In this document: positions 24,801 to 39,800 of the stretch, in pieces
Position numbering within the stretch: position 1 is the stretch's first letter
Layout of the letters: every line of letters starts with the position of its first letter
DNA from: Diadema setosum
Taxonomy: Eukaryota > Echinodermata > Echinoidea > Diadematoida > Diadematidae
Assembly: GCA_033980235.1 (NCBI GenBank)
Contig: CM067075.1
Location: 35,908,385 to 35,972,384 of the forward strand
Length of the DNA: 64,000 bases
Direction: 5' to 3'
The notes under the pieces: model-generated
What the model was told of the DNA's origin: nothing
The model's input: only the letters and a program-made list of their open reading frames with translations
Databases searched by the model: none
Translations under genes and position numbers: made by a program

Positions 24801-27800
24801 TGTAATATTATACACTCTTGAGTGGGCTGGGGCTCCAGTCTACATGCTCTGTTTCTTGTGACTAATTGTCATCATTATACATTATATGACATAACATTCT
24901 CATCCAAATAAATATTTTAACAGATCAAAAACCCACACCATGTTGCAAACAAGAGTGTTGCTGTCGCAACACACTTGTCAGGTGCCTCCCACGAGATGGA
25001 GTAGGAAAAGAAATTTCTGCTTGATTGAGGAGTCATGAGAATGTTAACTGCCTCCCACGAGATGGAGTGGGAAAAGAAATTTCTGCTTGATTGAGGAGTC
25101 ATGAGAATGTTACCTGCTCGTACAGGAGGTGCTGGTCTGTGGTCAGCAGCCGGCCTCTGGCCATCCTGCTATGTAAAACATAGGAAAACAAAATTAGGAT
25201 CATGACCTGATTGAATTTGACATGACTCTTACCAAACTAAGAATAAGTTACACCATTTTTTTTAAGGGATCGTATAGTTTTGGTTGAGACCTTACTTCAG
25301 GTTTCTAACATTTTTTGGTGAGATAATGAGAAACCGCGCTTAGGTAATATGAAAGAGCATGAATTCCAAGAGGGATTCAACATTTATTTGATGAAAATTG
25401 GCTTTGAAATGCCTGAGATATCCAAAACAGAGCAATCCTAATAAAAGGTGGGACCCATCCTTTATTAGGATCGCTTTGTTTTACCTTGTTTTTGGATGTC
25501 TCAGCCATTCCAAAACTAATTTTCATCTAATAAACTTTGAATTCCTCTTAGAATGGAATGCTCTGTATTATTTTTAAGTGGTTTCTTGGTATCTCACAAA
25601 AAAGTCCAAAGCCTAATCCTCATCTCCACCAATACCATACCATCCCTTTAATATAACAAGATGTAATACATGTTAAACATCATCATGTGATGTTTAGATA
25701 TTGTATCCCTATTTGTTTCAATCAGTACAAAGATAAATATAAAGCTCAGATGTCTCACCATTAACTATGATATTTATACAAGTGCTGGTAATTTCCACCC
25801 ACTCATGATATTTTGAGTATGCATGTACATCACAACACCTACAGTGTGTACATGTATTCGAATAACATTATTTGAAAAAAAAAAAAAAAAAAAACAAACA
25901 TGTCAATACTACTACAAACAGAAACATGGGCCTGTGGAATTCAATGTGATAAGATTACAGAGTTATGTCTGATGTTGTGTCTCACCTGTGGGGGTGGCCC
26001 CTTCCTGGGGGAGCCATTACGGGTACCAATAACAGAGCGAACCATGCCTGCAAGATTGGCAATCTGCTGCTCCATGGCTGAGATTCGTTCACTGTGCAGT
26101 TGGTGAAGCAGCAAAACAAAAACGTGACAGAGTGCTATTTCAATAGATGCCAAAGCATTTCATCAAGTTTCGCTTCATGCCATGATTAGTTCAGTAACTT
26201 AGAGAATCAATCAGTTTAGCCAAACCAGTGGTCTAAAGAGTCAATCAGTTTAGCCAAACCAGTGGTCAATAGAGTCAATCAGTTTTGCCAAACCAGTGGT
26301 CTAAGGCCCTTTTGGGCAACTCTTCTCACATTGATGTGTCTGAGCAAACTCTTTGTCTTCTTCCAGAAGGAAGACAAACATGTCAATCATCATAGCATTC
26401 ATTTCATCTCATTTCTTACATGTTTCATTAGGGCCATCACTCAAAAACAGTGAACATTGTCCTGAGAAGTCTTCTTTTACCATTATGATGATTTAAAGAC
26501 CCTTCAAGTTGCCTTTAATGAAGAACTCTAGCCTAAAAACACAGCATATATGGAATATATATAATGGAATATTTCACCAGGCTGAATACATTTGCTATCT
26601 CCTAATTTGAAATTATGTGGGAAAACTGTTGCATTTTCTTTGCCTAGTAAAGCACAAGATATGTCCTAGAACTGTTAAATCTTTGTGTCAAAAGTTATGG
26701 GTGCAGCAAGCGACTGTCATGCTGTTGCATTGTTAGTTACTGAACATACTCTAAGGTTGATAAGAATGTCTGGATATTTATGGCAGGGTGTTAAACCTCT
26801 CCTATATGTTGCTACAAAGAGGAAGCTAGCCATACCATTGCAGTAATACAGTGTGCTTGGGAATAAAATAATACACTCTGTGTGCAGTCTGTATAGTGTT
26901 TGGGACGATAAAATCTGCATTTATAAGTGGCTCCATCATGCATTATTGATCATGCCGAACTTATACATTCCACACAGCTCCTGAGTTTACCTGATATGAG
27001 CCATATTTTATGTTTGTGCTTTATTAACTAATTATCCTTTGTAATCATACTCATACTGTACCAGGAGTCCACATCAGGGGATTTTCCCTCAAGTTTTGCC
27101 AAAGAATAGAAGTGTAGAATTTACACTGTACCACTTCAGAGACATCATTCAACTGTAAACAGTCTATGTGTTATTATGCCTCTTGGTTTTGATTGTATTA
27201 TTTCATCTGAAAGCAGAGTCACAGCAAATGGTATTTCCTTCACTGAACCAGTCCAGATCCAAACAGGAAATGACAACTCACTTTTACTTTAAGATTATTT
27301 GCTGTGTAAAAAAAAAAAAAGCAGCTGAACTGAACATGCTTTTGAATCCAACATGGTCAAATTTAGTAACAACCTTTGGTTGTTAAGATAGTTCCAACAG
27401 CTGGTGTAATGAGGCTGACAGCAAATTTGAAAGTGGAGGGGAGGAAACAAAAAATGAAACAAAAATCAATTTTCTATATGAGTTCATATGATATGTGGAT
27501 ATACATTCAAAGCATGCAAGATGGGTGGGTTGGGTGATGGGTTGGATGTATGATTCAGCAAACCCCCAAGCTACACACATACTTTGTGTTTTCTTCCATA
27601 GAGTGCGACCTCATTGGTGGGAGTGGTGCAGGCTGAGAGTAGGGCCGCTGGGGCCCCGCCTGGTGGCCACCGGCCCGCATACCCAAGACCTCATCGACTG
27701 AGGGAGCGCTGTGAGGCCTATACATATGTGTACAGCAATTAGTGAAGTGATGGCAGCACAAAAACAGGTAAAAAACTTAACCCTCTTAACCCCACAATAT

Positions 27801-30800
27801 CATTTGAACACTACCTGGAGGTACACATACTGTACAACCAGAAATGTGTTAATGCACAAAACTTTTGCAAATTTCATGAGGAGCCAAGATTCGTGGAAGT
27901 AAAATGTACATAAAGTTTTTGTCTACACATAGCATTTAATGCACTGACAATTTGCAAAAGTTTCATGCCACAGAAAATGTCATCAGTTCCAATCTACAAA
28001 AGTTTCAGTTAGTTAGTTTTTTTGTTTTTGTTTGTTTGTTTGTTTGTTTGTTTTTTGTTTTTACAGCTATATCTCTCACTGAAGTACATACAGTAATTGT
28101 ACATGTATATATCTGATATGGCTAGAAGGTGCTGTTTAAGCTATAACAGGCCAAATAGCAGGAGTAGGTGGTGACTGCCTGTTTGAGTCAGTCATTCTCC
28201 AAACACATGGTAAAAAGAGGGTTAAGCTACAAACCAACAGCTTTACAATGGCTTCCATTCTCACTATCTGAATGCACTTTTCTCTCTACAAATCCTGTGC
28301 TTTTTGGTTAATTTTCTGTTCATTGGACGAGGGTATTAGTGATTTCTACACTCACAAAGCAGTAGCCACTCTGGACTTAACCTACACAGTGTCATCACTT
28401 CGTCTCACACACATAATGTCAGAAACAGTGCACACTGTTTCCAGCCATGTCATGCATCTTGGAGATGAAATGCCTTTCTAGTTTTTGACTAAAGAGGGCA
28501 CTATTCAATTTCTTGCAACCTCCACAGAGATCTTGACACTGACAAGCCCTTGTTTTTATAGTGACCATCAAATATCAATCTCAGTCAAATTTGATTGCGA
28601 TAAAAATGATGATTTAATGTCAGTTTTTTGTTAATAATGTTGTTATCTGAATGTTAAGTTTGCAGTGCTTGCCATGAAGTTAATCTATATATCTCGCCAT
28701 TGTTAGATGACTATGCAGTTAAGCAAAATAGCGCCCCCTAGCTTTCAATGGCTATACTGTATAAGTGCTTTCATATAGCGAGACTGGCAGTGACTAACAT
28801 CAACAGCAAACATTACTGACGCGACTCTGAGGGTGCCCCTCACCAGCTCCACAAAAAGTACAATTTTGTGAGAAAGAAAGAATGACACTCTTGCAGAAAT
28901 AAAGAGATCAGTCAATGAATCATTGTCATTATTGCATAAAACTGGCTTGCACTCAAAAACTTATACTGGAAACAATAAAGTTATAATATGGAAACTGAGG
29001 TTAATATCTATTGCAAACATTTCAAGGCTTTGGTAAGTTCATGGGGATGTGTCATTTAAGTTTTGGACTTCTAAAGCTCTTTTCTCTCGCAAATGATATC
29101 ATCAGCAGGATTTTTCATTTGTTATATCATAAATGATTAGAAGTTTGATTGACTACTGGTACTGGTTCCTGAAGTCACATCATGGATGTTTTGTAACAAA
29201 AAGAAAAAGTCACTAGTTTTCAGAAACTATCAAATGAGAAGGTGTCAGTAGATGAAATCAAAGCAAAACATTTATACTGGCCTAAAAATTCTCAAATGAG
29301 ATTCATCTCAGATATTTTTGCTACTCTGAATGTATAAATTTGTGTCAGATACAAGATGAAGAACATTTCCATTACATCACAAAACCAGAGGCATGTCCGT
29401 TTGGTAATGTCTGTGGTAAATATGCCCAATGAATATTGGCTTCTTTACTTATTCCAGTCTGATAAAGTAAACAAGGAGTTCCTAAATTTTTGATCAGATT
29501 TTGGAAGAATCTCTTAAGGAAATTTGGCAATAAACATCAAACAAACCAAACAGGCACTAGTTCACCACAATACAACCACACAGACAACAGACAAACAGAC
29601 TACAAACATATTTGATGAAGGAAGAGCATGTAAAACCAATACGACCAATGAAGACAGTCCTGCTATGATAACAATTTTTCTTTCTTGTTTCGATATTGTG
29701 TTGATACATGCTCTTCTTTCATCAAACTCAAGCTTCACATACATCCAGAGTATTACAAATGGCACCAATGTCACAGCAAGACTCTGACTGAAAATGTCTG
29801 CTTTTCCCATCAAATTTGATACCTCATTTACAACAAATACCCTGAAATATGGAGCTTACAACTTTCATTTTAAATGTAGATTTTGGAAATCAATAACCCT
29901 ACTGTTGATACTTCTGTGATACCCCAAAGTCAACAATGCTATGTTCTCTAGTTAGATATGCTCATGGAAATGATGATTGAGAGCAGACTGTTTTCAATTC
30001 AGATTGCAAAGTTGAGAGTCAGAAGGAGTTAAGTGTGTCTGAAGCCCGTGGATCTAATGACCTTCTGGTCTAAACTTCTGAAGAAGAGACTGAGTCATTT
30101 GCACACATGAATATTCAAAGCAGTTAATCAAACTATCCAAACAAGCAATGATTAGTGGCATAATATTTTAATTAATAATGACAAGTTATCTCTGGACATG
30201 ACTTTACAATTATGGAATGCTATATGTTTCCAAGAAAGCATTTCTTTGATATTCAGTTTGTGGAACGTTTAGTAATATCAATGATTTGGAAGATATTGTA
30301 GCACTGACCTCCAAGCCTGTGTACACTAAAAACCCAAGAAATCCCCACTTTCACAAAAGCACAATTACAGCTATACAAATGATACAAACATGCGTTACTA
30401 GGAAACACAATAACAATGTCAGCATGATGAGAGATTAAAGGGAGGATGAGAAGGAGAGAAACAAGATGGCTGTCTTTACCTGTCCTGGAAGGTTCCATCA
30501 TGGCTACCATGGCGACGGAGCGGGGCCTGACCGCGAGGATGCCCAGGCCCTGGTCCTGTGCCGTTGGGCATGGGATGCCTCATTCCAGGAGCACCATTCC
30601 TGGGCAAGGTGCCATGGGGACCCATCGGGCGGCCAGGTGGTGTTTGGTGGTGAGGGTGCTGCTGGGGAGGGGGGCCACGCTGGCGGGGATGGCCATTGGG
30701 CATGGGGGCTGACATGACCTGGGGCTGGGGCCGTTTGGACACTACGCAGAGGGAGGGGAACCAAAGAACACTTGAGAATGCCATGTTCACAATGACTTCA

Positions 30801-33800
30801 AAATATCTTCCATTACACAAACTGTATTTTGAATGTTAACAAATAAGAAATGCAAAACTGAGATACAAACCATGAAAAGTTTATGTCACAAATAAGATAT
30901 GAAGTGGATTACTCCTCCCTCAGAAAACAGACGAAAACAAAAATTCATACCAAACTTACCTGGAGTGACATCCAAACGTCTCATGTCACCACCAGAGGGC
31001 CTCCCGTCCACCATGGTGGGCCCTCCCCCTTTCTGTGATCGGGGTATGGTGGCACTCCCCTGGGGCCTGGGGCCCAGTCCATGGTGTGGGTCATGCTGGG
31101 GCATTCTCCTTGGCATTGTGGCACTGCCCTGTTGATTTGGTGGAGGGCCCCTTCGTCCATATGGGCCCTGGGGTCCTGGGCCATGACCAGGACCAGGACC
31201 CCTCTGGACAGGTCCACTGAGGGTGGCCCTTTCAGGGGCCAGACGCTGAAAGGCCTGGTTTTGTGCCACTGGACGCTGTAGTGTGGCACTTGCTCGTTCA
31301 GGAGTTCCACGTCTGAAGTTTTCCTGTAAGAAAATATCTTTGGCTATAAGTACTCACATTGACATCTTAATTCATCATTCTTACAATGTCCGGTGCGCAA
31401 ATTGAATCCTATACATTAAACTTTTGTGATTTGTATCATTTAGTTGAAATTCATATGATTTTATGTTACTATCTCCTAAAAATTTGCATTCCATAAATGC
31501 TTCTAATATTAAATGAAGTTCAATTAAAGATGTAGGTCACATGGGTACTGTAAAACACAATATTTTTGCGCCATGAAATTTTCACGAATTGGAGTCGACG
31601 GCCTTTTTGCGGCACGAAATATTCACGAGTTGCCTCTAACATTCAATGCATATAGTGTAGACAAGAACTTTTGCGTGCATTTCAATTTCGCCAATCTTGG
31701 CTCTCGTGAAATTAAAATGCATGCGAACATTCCTCGTTTTACAGTATATTGCAACGATTTATCCCTTGTGTGTCCATGCTGTCATTCCAACTATACATGT
31801 CCAACTCTCAAGAGAGAAATCCAGATAAGAATGATATGATATGACACAGTCGTACCTGCCCACTCATGGGGAAACAAGAAATTGGCCTTTATAGACAGGT
31901 GGCCCCTATAGACAGGTTGACAGCAATGTTTTATCACATCTCAATATTCATGACTTGCATAGCTCATGTCATTCATAAATGTTCAAATATCAAGTCACTA
32001 GTTTTATCATATCTACAATGAATGAGTTTGCAAATCAGCAAAAAACCTCAATGATTATGGACTGGTTGTCTCAGTTAGTAGTCAGTATACACAGTGGAAT
32101 GGAATATTGACTTCAGGACACAGATGAAGGGTCGCCAGCCACACTAGACAGGTGGCCTCTGTACAAAGGAATCTACACCCAACTTTGCTCAATGGGGGTA
32201 TATCTTGATGTTACATACAGTAGGCCATCACTATAGAGAGGTGGCCACAAACACAGGTTTGATGTTTTGATGACAGGTGTTGTGTCTACTCCATCTTACC
32301 AAGGAGCCAGTGTGTTTCCGATCCTGTGAAGGGTTAAGGTTCCCCATAGCTGCCTGCTGTCTGGCGCCCCCATCAGGCTGCAGGCTGCCAGCTCCACTGC
32401 GGGGCAGCGTCATGGTGTTGTAGCGATTCTTACGTACGTCCTTCTTCTGGTGATCCACCTCTGGTTCGGAGTAGTAGTCCAGCTCCACGGGGGTGGAAGT
32501 CGTGCTCCTGGGCGATGAGGGACCCGGTGCATTGGGGTCCTCCACAAACCCTGGCTCGTAGATCTTTAGCACTGTTCTGTCGATGATTTCACTACAGGAC
32601 ACATCGGGAGGAAGAGGCAGGGGTAAATAAACGAGAGAGGTCACTTCTCATTATCATGTATGACTGCATCTCTGCTATTTTCATAACTCATCAGTGTACT
32701 GCAAGCATCAATATTTTCGTGCAATTAATTTTTCATGCTGAGCTGCTCAAAAACATACCTGTATTTGATAGTTATTGAATTTACACTGCTATTGTCAACC
32801 CATTCAAAATGTGCAGAAAAAATTGTGAAGATATTTTCATGGGTTTTAGAATTTCAGCTACCTAAAAGTAGCTCAAAATGCACGAAAATTAATATATCAC
32901 ACAAATGTCTGCGTACAGTATCAAATAAAAGCACTGATTTCTGCCTAGAAGTTTTGACTGATTGGGAGAAAAAATAAGGTGTATGAGGTCTTGCATATGA
33001 ATGCTTCCAGTGTCAAACTTTAAAACCTCACAGAGCTATTCAATGCTAGTGAAGCTTCCATTATTCCTTTGAAGCTGGAGCTGCCCTAAGCGATGCATAT
33101 TTCCGAGTCTTATACTATCTTTCATTAAATATCTCTGCTGCTTGTAGCCATGCACTGTGCTAACGCCTGTAAGTATTTAAAATGCTTATATGAAACACTA
33201 ATCTTCTTTGCATCCAACATGAGGTCCTCTAAATATATGTTTTATTCCCTAAAACTATGCCTTAATATAAAGAATGAGTCATACAAATTGGCAATGCCAA
33301 CATACATCTTCTAAGTTGTTCATGCTGGGGTGCATATGAACACATTTTGCAAGACTTGATTTACTAACTCGGTGTTTTCCAGCTCATAGAATATGTCCGT
33401 GGTAGGGTCCATGATGTAGATTTTCCTGGCAGGCTGCTCCAGCATGGCCATGGTGAGTTGTTTTGGGAAGGCTCGGACATAGAGCGCCCTCACGGTGTCG
33501 ATTCCTGTCACCTCATTGGGCATCAAAGCACGTTTAGTTTCATTCTTGTACTGAAGAAAGATGAGACCTACAGAAGTCAGGGAAGAGAATGAACTCACAT
33601 CAGACTTTAAAAAAATAAAAAAATAAATAAAAATACAATAAAAATAAAAAGTTAAAAAACCCCCATAAAAACACATACCTTCCTTTCTTTGTATGGGGAA
33701 AGATATATGCCCAATGATATACCTCATGGTGTGGTCACATTTCATAGCTGATTTTCGTGGGACTTTTGTAGGAAAAAAAAAAAAAACTTTTTCATAACTG

Positions 33801-36800
33801 CAAGCTTTTAATAAATTAAAATGGAAAGGTTTCGATTGTAAGATGGGATAAACACAAATGAAAGAGGAAATAGAGTAAGATATTTGTGGCATGTGTACAA
33901 TATTTCTAATCCTGATACACAAAGTCAAACTAAGCAATGAATGGGCTATGTTGCCTATGTTTTACAATACTACTGTACATATACTTGTTCTTCAGAGGGA
34001 GATATAGTTAACTTTTAAAAGGAAATCACTTAGATGACAATTTCTGAGATACTCTTGTTTCTCCTACACAAATCTCATACAAAATCGGACACATTTGACA
34101 AATATGTTTCGAATACTGAATTCTTTCTACTGATATAAACTGGATTGAGACTCTCTAGAAGACACACCAAAACTCCATAAAGATATCATCTGAGAGGTCC
34201 CTCCCCCTCCCCCCCCCCCCCAAAAAAAAAAAAGAAGAAGAAAGGAAATAAAGTTCGTCCTGGTCCTACCTAGTGGCTTCTCCTTGGTCTTGTTGACAAC
34301 AGATCTCACGACCGGCATGCTGGACCTCAGTCGGCCCCCTCGCGAGAATCCCGTTGCCTCCGTGTTGATTTCTGACATCGTGTCCGTGTTATCCAGATCC
34401 GTCTCATAGAAGCCGTTGCTCATCACTGACTACAGGGGAGAGTCAAATCACAAACGAGATCCCAGGAAACATTAACACTGTGCGAAGACCGTCTCCCTAT
34501 CTAAGACACAATGAATCCTGACATCCAAGTGTTCTTTTCACCTCTTTGTCATCGGTTTCAAAATAAGATGGGATGACAATGCTTTCCCTCCTCTCAAAGT
34601 TTAACAATCTTCCTCACTACAAACATCATCATCAAAGATTAAATCAGTTATCTCAGGCAACTGACTTTCTACGGAAGTATAACAGCTGCATTCATTGGGG
34701 GAGACTTTTTTTACCAGTGTCAAAAGAGACAAGACTGTGCACAACCAAGAGCATGAATGATAGAGTTCACTTCTTGTAAGTGTTAGGTGTGATTGCAAAG
34801 TCCATAAAAGAGGGCTCACGCTGCAATAAATTTGTTCCTCAGGACAGAGGCGGAAGCATAAGCTTTACAAACATCTTTCCTCTCCTTGGATTGATAGGAG
34901 CTGATTTATTGGGCATCAGTAAAATGTAGAAGACACAAAGATTTCTTTCTCTCTTTTCCCTTTTTACACAAAGAGTATGTTAAGTGATCAGACACTCGAC
35001 ATTACATGCAATTATCTTAAATCCTCACAGTCGTCATATGTTTATTTAAAGCTGCACAATCAATTATTTTGCATCACACATTTAAGAAGAGTATGGGTGA
35101 GCGATTCTACGTACATGTGTACATCTTCTTTATATTCAACTAAGTCTTCATATTGATTGATCCATCAAAATTAGTCTTCATACATTAATAAAGGTATAAA
35201 GTTCAGATAATTTTTTTCTTTCACTCCCAATATCATAAAGACAATATTATTTTACTTGTATCTGAAGTTGCCGAGCAAAGCAAGCTCTGAACAATAGATA
35301 CACATATAATCTTTCAACTGTGAGGTTGCCAATGGAATGTAAATGAGGAAGCGTGTTATAATTTCAATCAAAAGTTTACTCATCTGTCATCACACATACT
35401 ATACCTTGATACCAAATATCAACTACATCCACAAATTTACTGACATGTGACTTGTGGGGAATATTTCTGCATATAATGCAAGTCATACTGTCGTAATTTT
35501 GCCATTGATGTGGTTACCTTGGCAACCTCATAACTGTTCTACAGATTTTGAGTCAGGAGTCCAATTGATATTCCTAAATGTGTATCATTTCAGAGAACAG
35601 TCATTCTTGACACATCAAGTTCAATGGATTGTTTGTAAGGATTTCACCAGGGGAGGAGTATCTAAAACTTATTTGAATACATGGTGGATATGACTTACAG
35701 TCAGTCATCATTGCAGAGCATGTACTGAAACAGCTGTATGAAAATTACCAACTATAAGAAATAGTATGAAATCTTTGACATGAAAGAGGGAAGGATTAAA
35801 TAGCAGAGGGACATGTATTGATGGATACTAGTTCAGTGTATTAAAAATGAAAAACTAAAATGAGTTCAGAGTCCTTTTAAGGCCAAAAAAAAAGTATATA
35901 AAACAAGCATTTAGAGAGGCCTAGAAAGAAACTCCATAACAGGAAAAGAAAAAACCAACTGACACAATGCAAGCCCATTTATTCTATATAAATAACCATT
36001 TTAATTATATGAAAATAAACAATTTTCCATCTTTTCTATAGGTCTGCTAGCATCTGTCTCTGGGTTAAAAAGTGCACACAAGCCCTGAGGTCATGTCAGC
36101 CAGTTCAAGTACACTTCAGTATGCAGACAAATGCCTTTCCACCCACAGTCTCCCACCGTTTACAAGGAGTACTTCAATACAAGAATATATTTTGTCTTCC
36201 TCTCCTCCCCAAGTTAGCGTCATTGATATTTGTTCTAAAAACACCGCAGTTGCATTGAATGAGGAGAAAAATATTTACACTTAATTGAGTCAGAAGGCCC
36301 AATTTAGAGGCTATGGAAGTAACTGAGTGTAGGAAAGAAAAATATCATCCACAAGGCAAATGTGCCATAGCAAAATATTTGCAAACTTTTCCCTTAGCTA
36401 AACCCCAAAATTAAGTACTACAAGGCATTTCCTATTTGTGATATTAAAGCAATATGTTTGCCTCTGTGGCAAAAATGCCAGGAAGATTGTTGCACAGGGA
36501 TGTCTTATGAATTTTAAAATGCACACATTATATTCCATAACACCAGTGAAGTATTGTGAATCTTAACTTGTATCAATTACAATGTATGCTATGCCTCCTT
36601 CTATAGATATTGCATTTTCTCAAGTTTGTTGTAGCGACATTGATGTAGCTTTTTAGAATTCCAGATTCAACATCCTTCTATCGCAAAAATTACACTAAAA
36701 AAAAAAAAAAAACATATCTTAATGTTGAGGTTAGTTCCAGTCACATTTTTTGGGTAAATATTGCTCAATGTAGAGACAGCAGATATTATACAGTCATTCT

Positions 36801-39800
36801 TCACTGTAACAAAAATTCCTTGAAACTCTAACAGATACATTGTTCAGCAAGTATTGATAACATGTTTCTAGAAACATTAGCTCTGTATTCCATTTCCATC
36901 AGTAGAAGACATTTCATTATTCTATCCTTCTGTTTTTTCCTAAGTCTTCCTACACCACCTCCTCACCCACTTACAGGTGCAAACCTCTGCCTCCTACCTT
37001 TCATTACCCTTTGGTGAGCCGAGCCAGCTCTCTCTCCTTCCCCTCCCAAATGAACCAGATTAGTGACTTGAATTTCTACAGTGACATTCAGGATGCCCAG
37101 CTGCTCGCGAGATGCCTAGCTTGCTAGATGCCATGGCTGCTGGCCTGCTATAAATACTCAAGAATTCTTATTTGGACTTGTCGAGTACCGCACAAGCCTT
37201 TCCAATAAGGCTTTTGCGTACTACACAATCCTTCCATAAGAGACAACTAATTTAATTCTTCTCTCGGAGTTTTACCCCCTCCTGTAAACAAAACTAAAAT
37301 TCACTCTTGCTTTTTTCAGAAGGGAGGGAATATTTCTCAGCATCAGTCACTAACCACTGAATGTGTCATAGTATCACCACAAGTTGGACAATCTGAGAGT
37401 AAACAATGCCCTGCCTGTTATCAATCCATGCTCTATTTTTTTTTCAAATGAATAGAAAACAAACAAACAAACAAACAAACAAACAAAACTCAGTTTGGGA
37501 GAGACCTGTGGTTTCTTTGGCAGTCTTCAAAATAAATGTCAACATGCAGCCTTTGTAGCTGTGGTATCTGTTACTGTAAAAGTTGTTGCCTGAATAATAT
37601 CAGATTTAATGTCCATATTTAAACATAATATGATATACATGATTAATGCCATTGAATAAACACTTTCCCTTCTTTCTTTCTTGAGTAATTCCTTGTGTGC
37701 TCACCAGTATTATGAACATTGTATCATATCACATAAACATAAAAAGTAGGCCCTATATTCTTATTCTTTTATTGACATTTTTATTCTACCAGCAACAGAC
37801 ATTGATTCATAGAGCTCTATAGAATCCTGAAGGACAATTAATGAATCACAATTCAACAGGCAAGGATACCAGATAATACCTCTAAGCACATTGTCAACAG
37901 ACTGAACAGTCTCACCTGTAAAAGAGGACTGAATACAGTGTAACTATACGTTTAAGCACATGATAAATTTGTAGAGTATCATAAAAATTAGAATCATGAG
38001 GAGAATTCAAGAAAAGAAGCCATGCTTTATACTCCCTGCTTGAGTAGTCATGAAGTGTATTTTGACTTTTTTCTAGATTTGGTTCAAGGCTCTGGATAAC
38101 TTTCCTTCTCATACTTCTGTGGAGCAGTCACATTTAATAATTTAGAGTTGTTTTACAACCTTTATATTAGCATGATAAAGAGCATGTTTCAGGGCACTTC
38201 CTTGTATGGGCATATGACAGTTCATAAAATACATGACAAAGAGTGCAACACTATTTAAAACATTAGCTAACATGTTAACATACAAATGTATGCTACCTAC
38301 AAGGCATCAAAGCGCTTTATATCCCCATATGACCCATTTCAAGAAAATGTATTCTTTATTAACTATTATGTGTAATATAAAAAAAAAAGACAGCAAATAA
38401 TGACATAAAATCTAATATTTGACTTGTCAGTTTTAAAGATAGTTCATTGGGTAGAAAAAAGACGACAGTCATATGACTATCAGGAAAAATCATAATCTGC
38501 CACAACATTTATATGGAGAAGAGATACAGGAAGTTTCCTTATCAAGGTTAAATTCTATGGATAAGATCCATTGAATTGCAGGTGCACGTGGGGGTCTAGT
38601 CACGGATATGCTTTGTGAATCTCCACAACACATTTTAAGCAAAGCAATTTAAAAAAAATGTAGCACTATACAAAACTCTCTACATCATGCCAGATTAAAC
38701 GACTATTCATAAACCACATGTGCACACGTAAAAAAAAACATGATTTTTTTTTTTCTGCAAAGAGATAAAGATGGTGTTTTCATACCCTCTGAAGTTTTTT
38801 TTTTCTTTTCCAACAATGAAAGAAATATTCACAGAAATTCAGCCACTGGCAAATGCAAACAAACTGGTGTGGTATGAATGGCCAATCTTCCCATGAAATA
38901 TCTCAAATCCTGTTTGTGTTAGGAGAAGGAAGATGGCATATCTTTCTCCAAACAATGCTCACAGACATATCAGCAAGGGTCACAATCGTCAACCCTGAAT
39001 CCTGGCTGACTTTAGAATGGAGATAAATGGCACAAATTTATGGGGCATATACGTGAGACCTGGTGTAGCTGAAAGCATAATGCAAGCACAGTTAATACAC
39101 CATGCCATGCACTACATTAGGAGCATGTAAAAGTTGTATGCCTATATTAAGTTATATCTAGTTGCCGACAACTATTGCTTTGTTGTCTTTATTCATTTTC
39201 ATGAGCTTTCAATCAAGGAAAATATGTGTCATTTTGCATAAAACTAACAAAAGAAACACAACCATACACACAAAGGGTAACAGAATGATGAAAATGCAAA
39301 CTAATCAGATGGACACTAAGGAAGGTGCCACTGGTTGATTGGCTAGCTGTGACACTGCTTCCCTGTAAGCAGAAGAAAAAACTATGTCCCATGACTTTGA
39401 TATCATCACCTCTAAACTCTTGGTTTCTACACCAGATATCATTGACTTATTTTTAATATCTGCCAGGAGAGTATTTTCCTATTTTGCTTTAGAATATGAC
39501 ACACTTGTACTGTATAATGGACATTGAATATTTCATATATATATTTACACAAAAATCAAGGAAACATAACATTTTAAGTTTTAGTGATAAATATAAATGC
39601 ACAGGAGTCACTGAATGGTGGTATATATACTCAGAGTCATGTTACCAAACAACTAAAGGTGTATATATATTCAATAATGCACATTCGTGGTTGAATACAG
39701 TGAACTTAACTCATAAAAGCAATTATACGATATATGTTGAAATTATTCAGCGGTATAACTTTAAGCTACATGTACATTCAAACTGCTATTCAACCTTAAT

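Noticed and set aside
30446..31310. Several overlapping open frames on both strands at exons 8 and 9
   Set aside because: High GC removes stops in all frames; only the listed frame fits the splice phases and vertebrate-like motifs.
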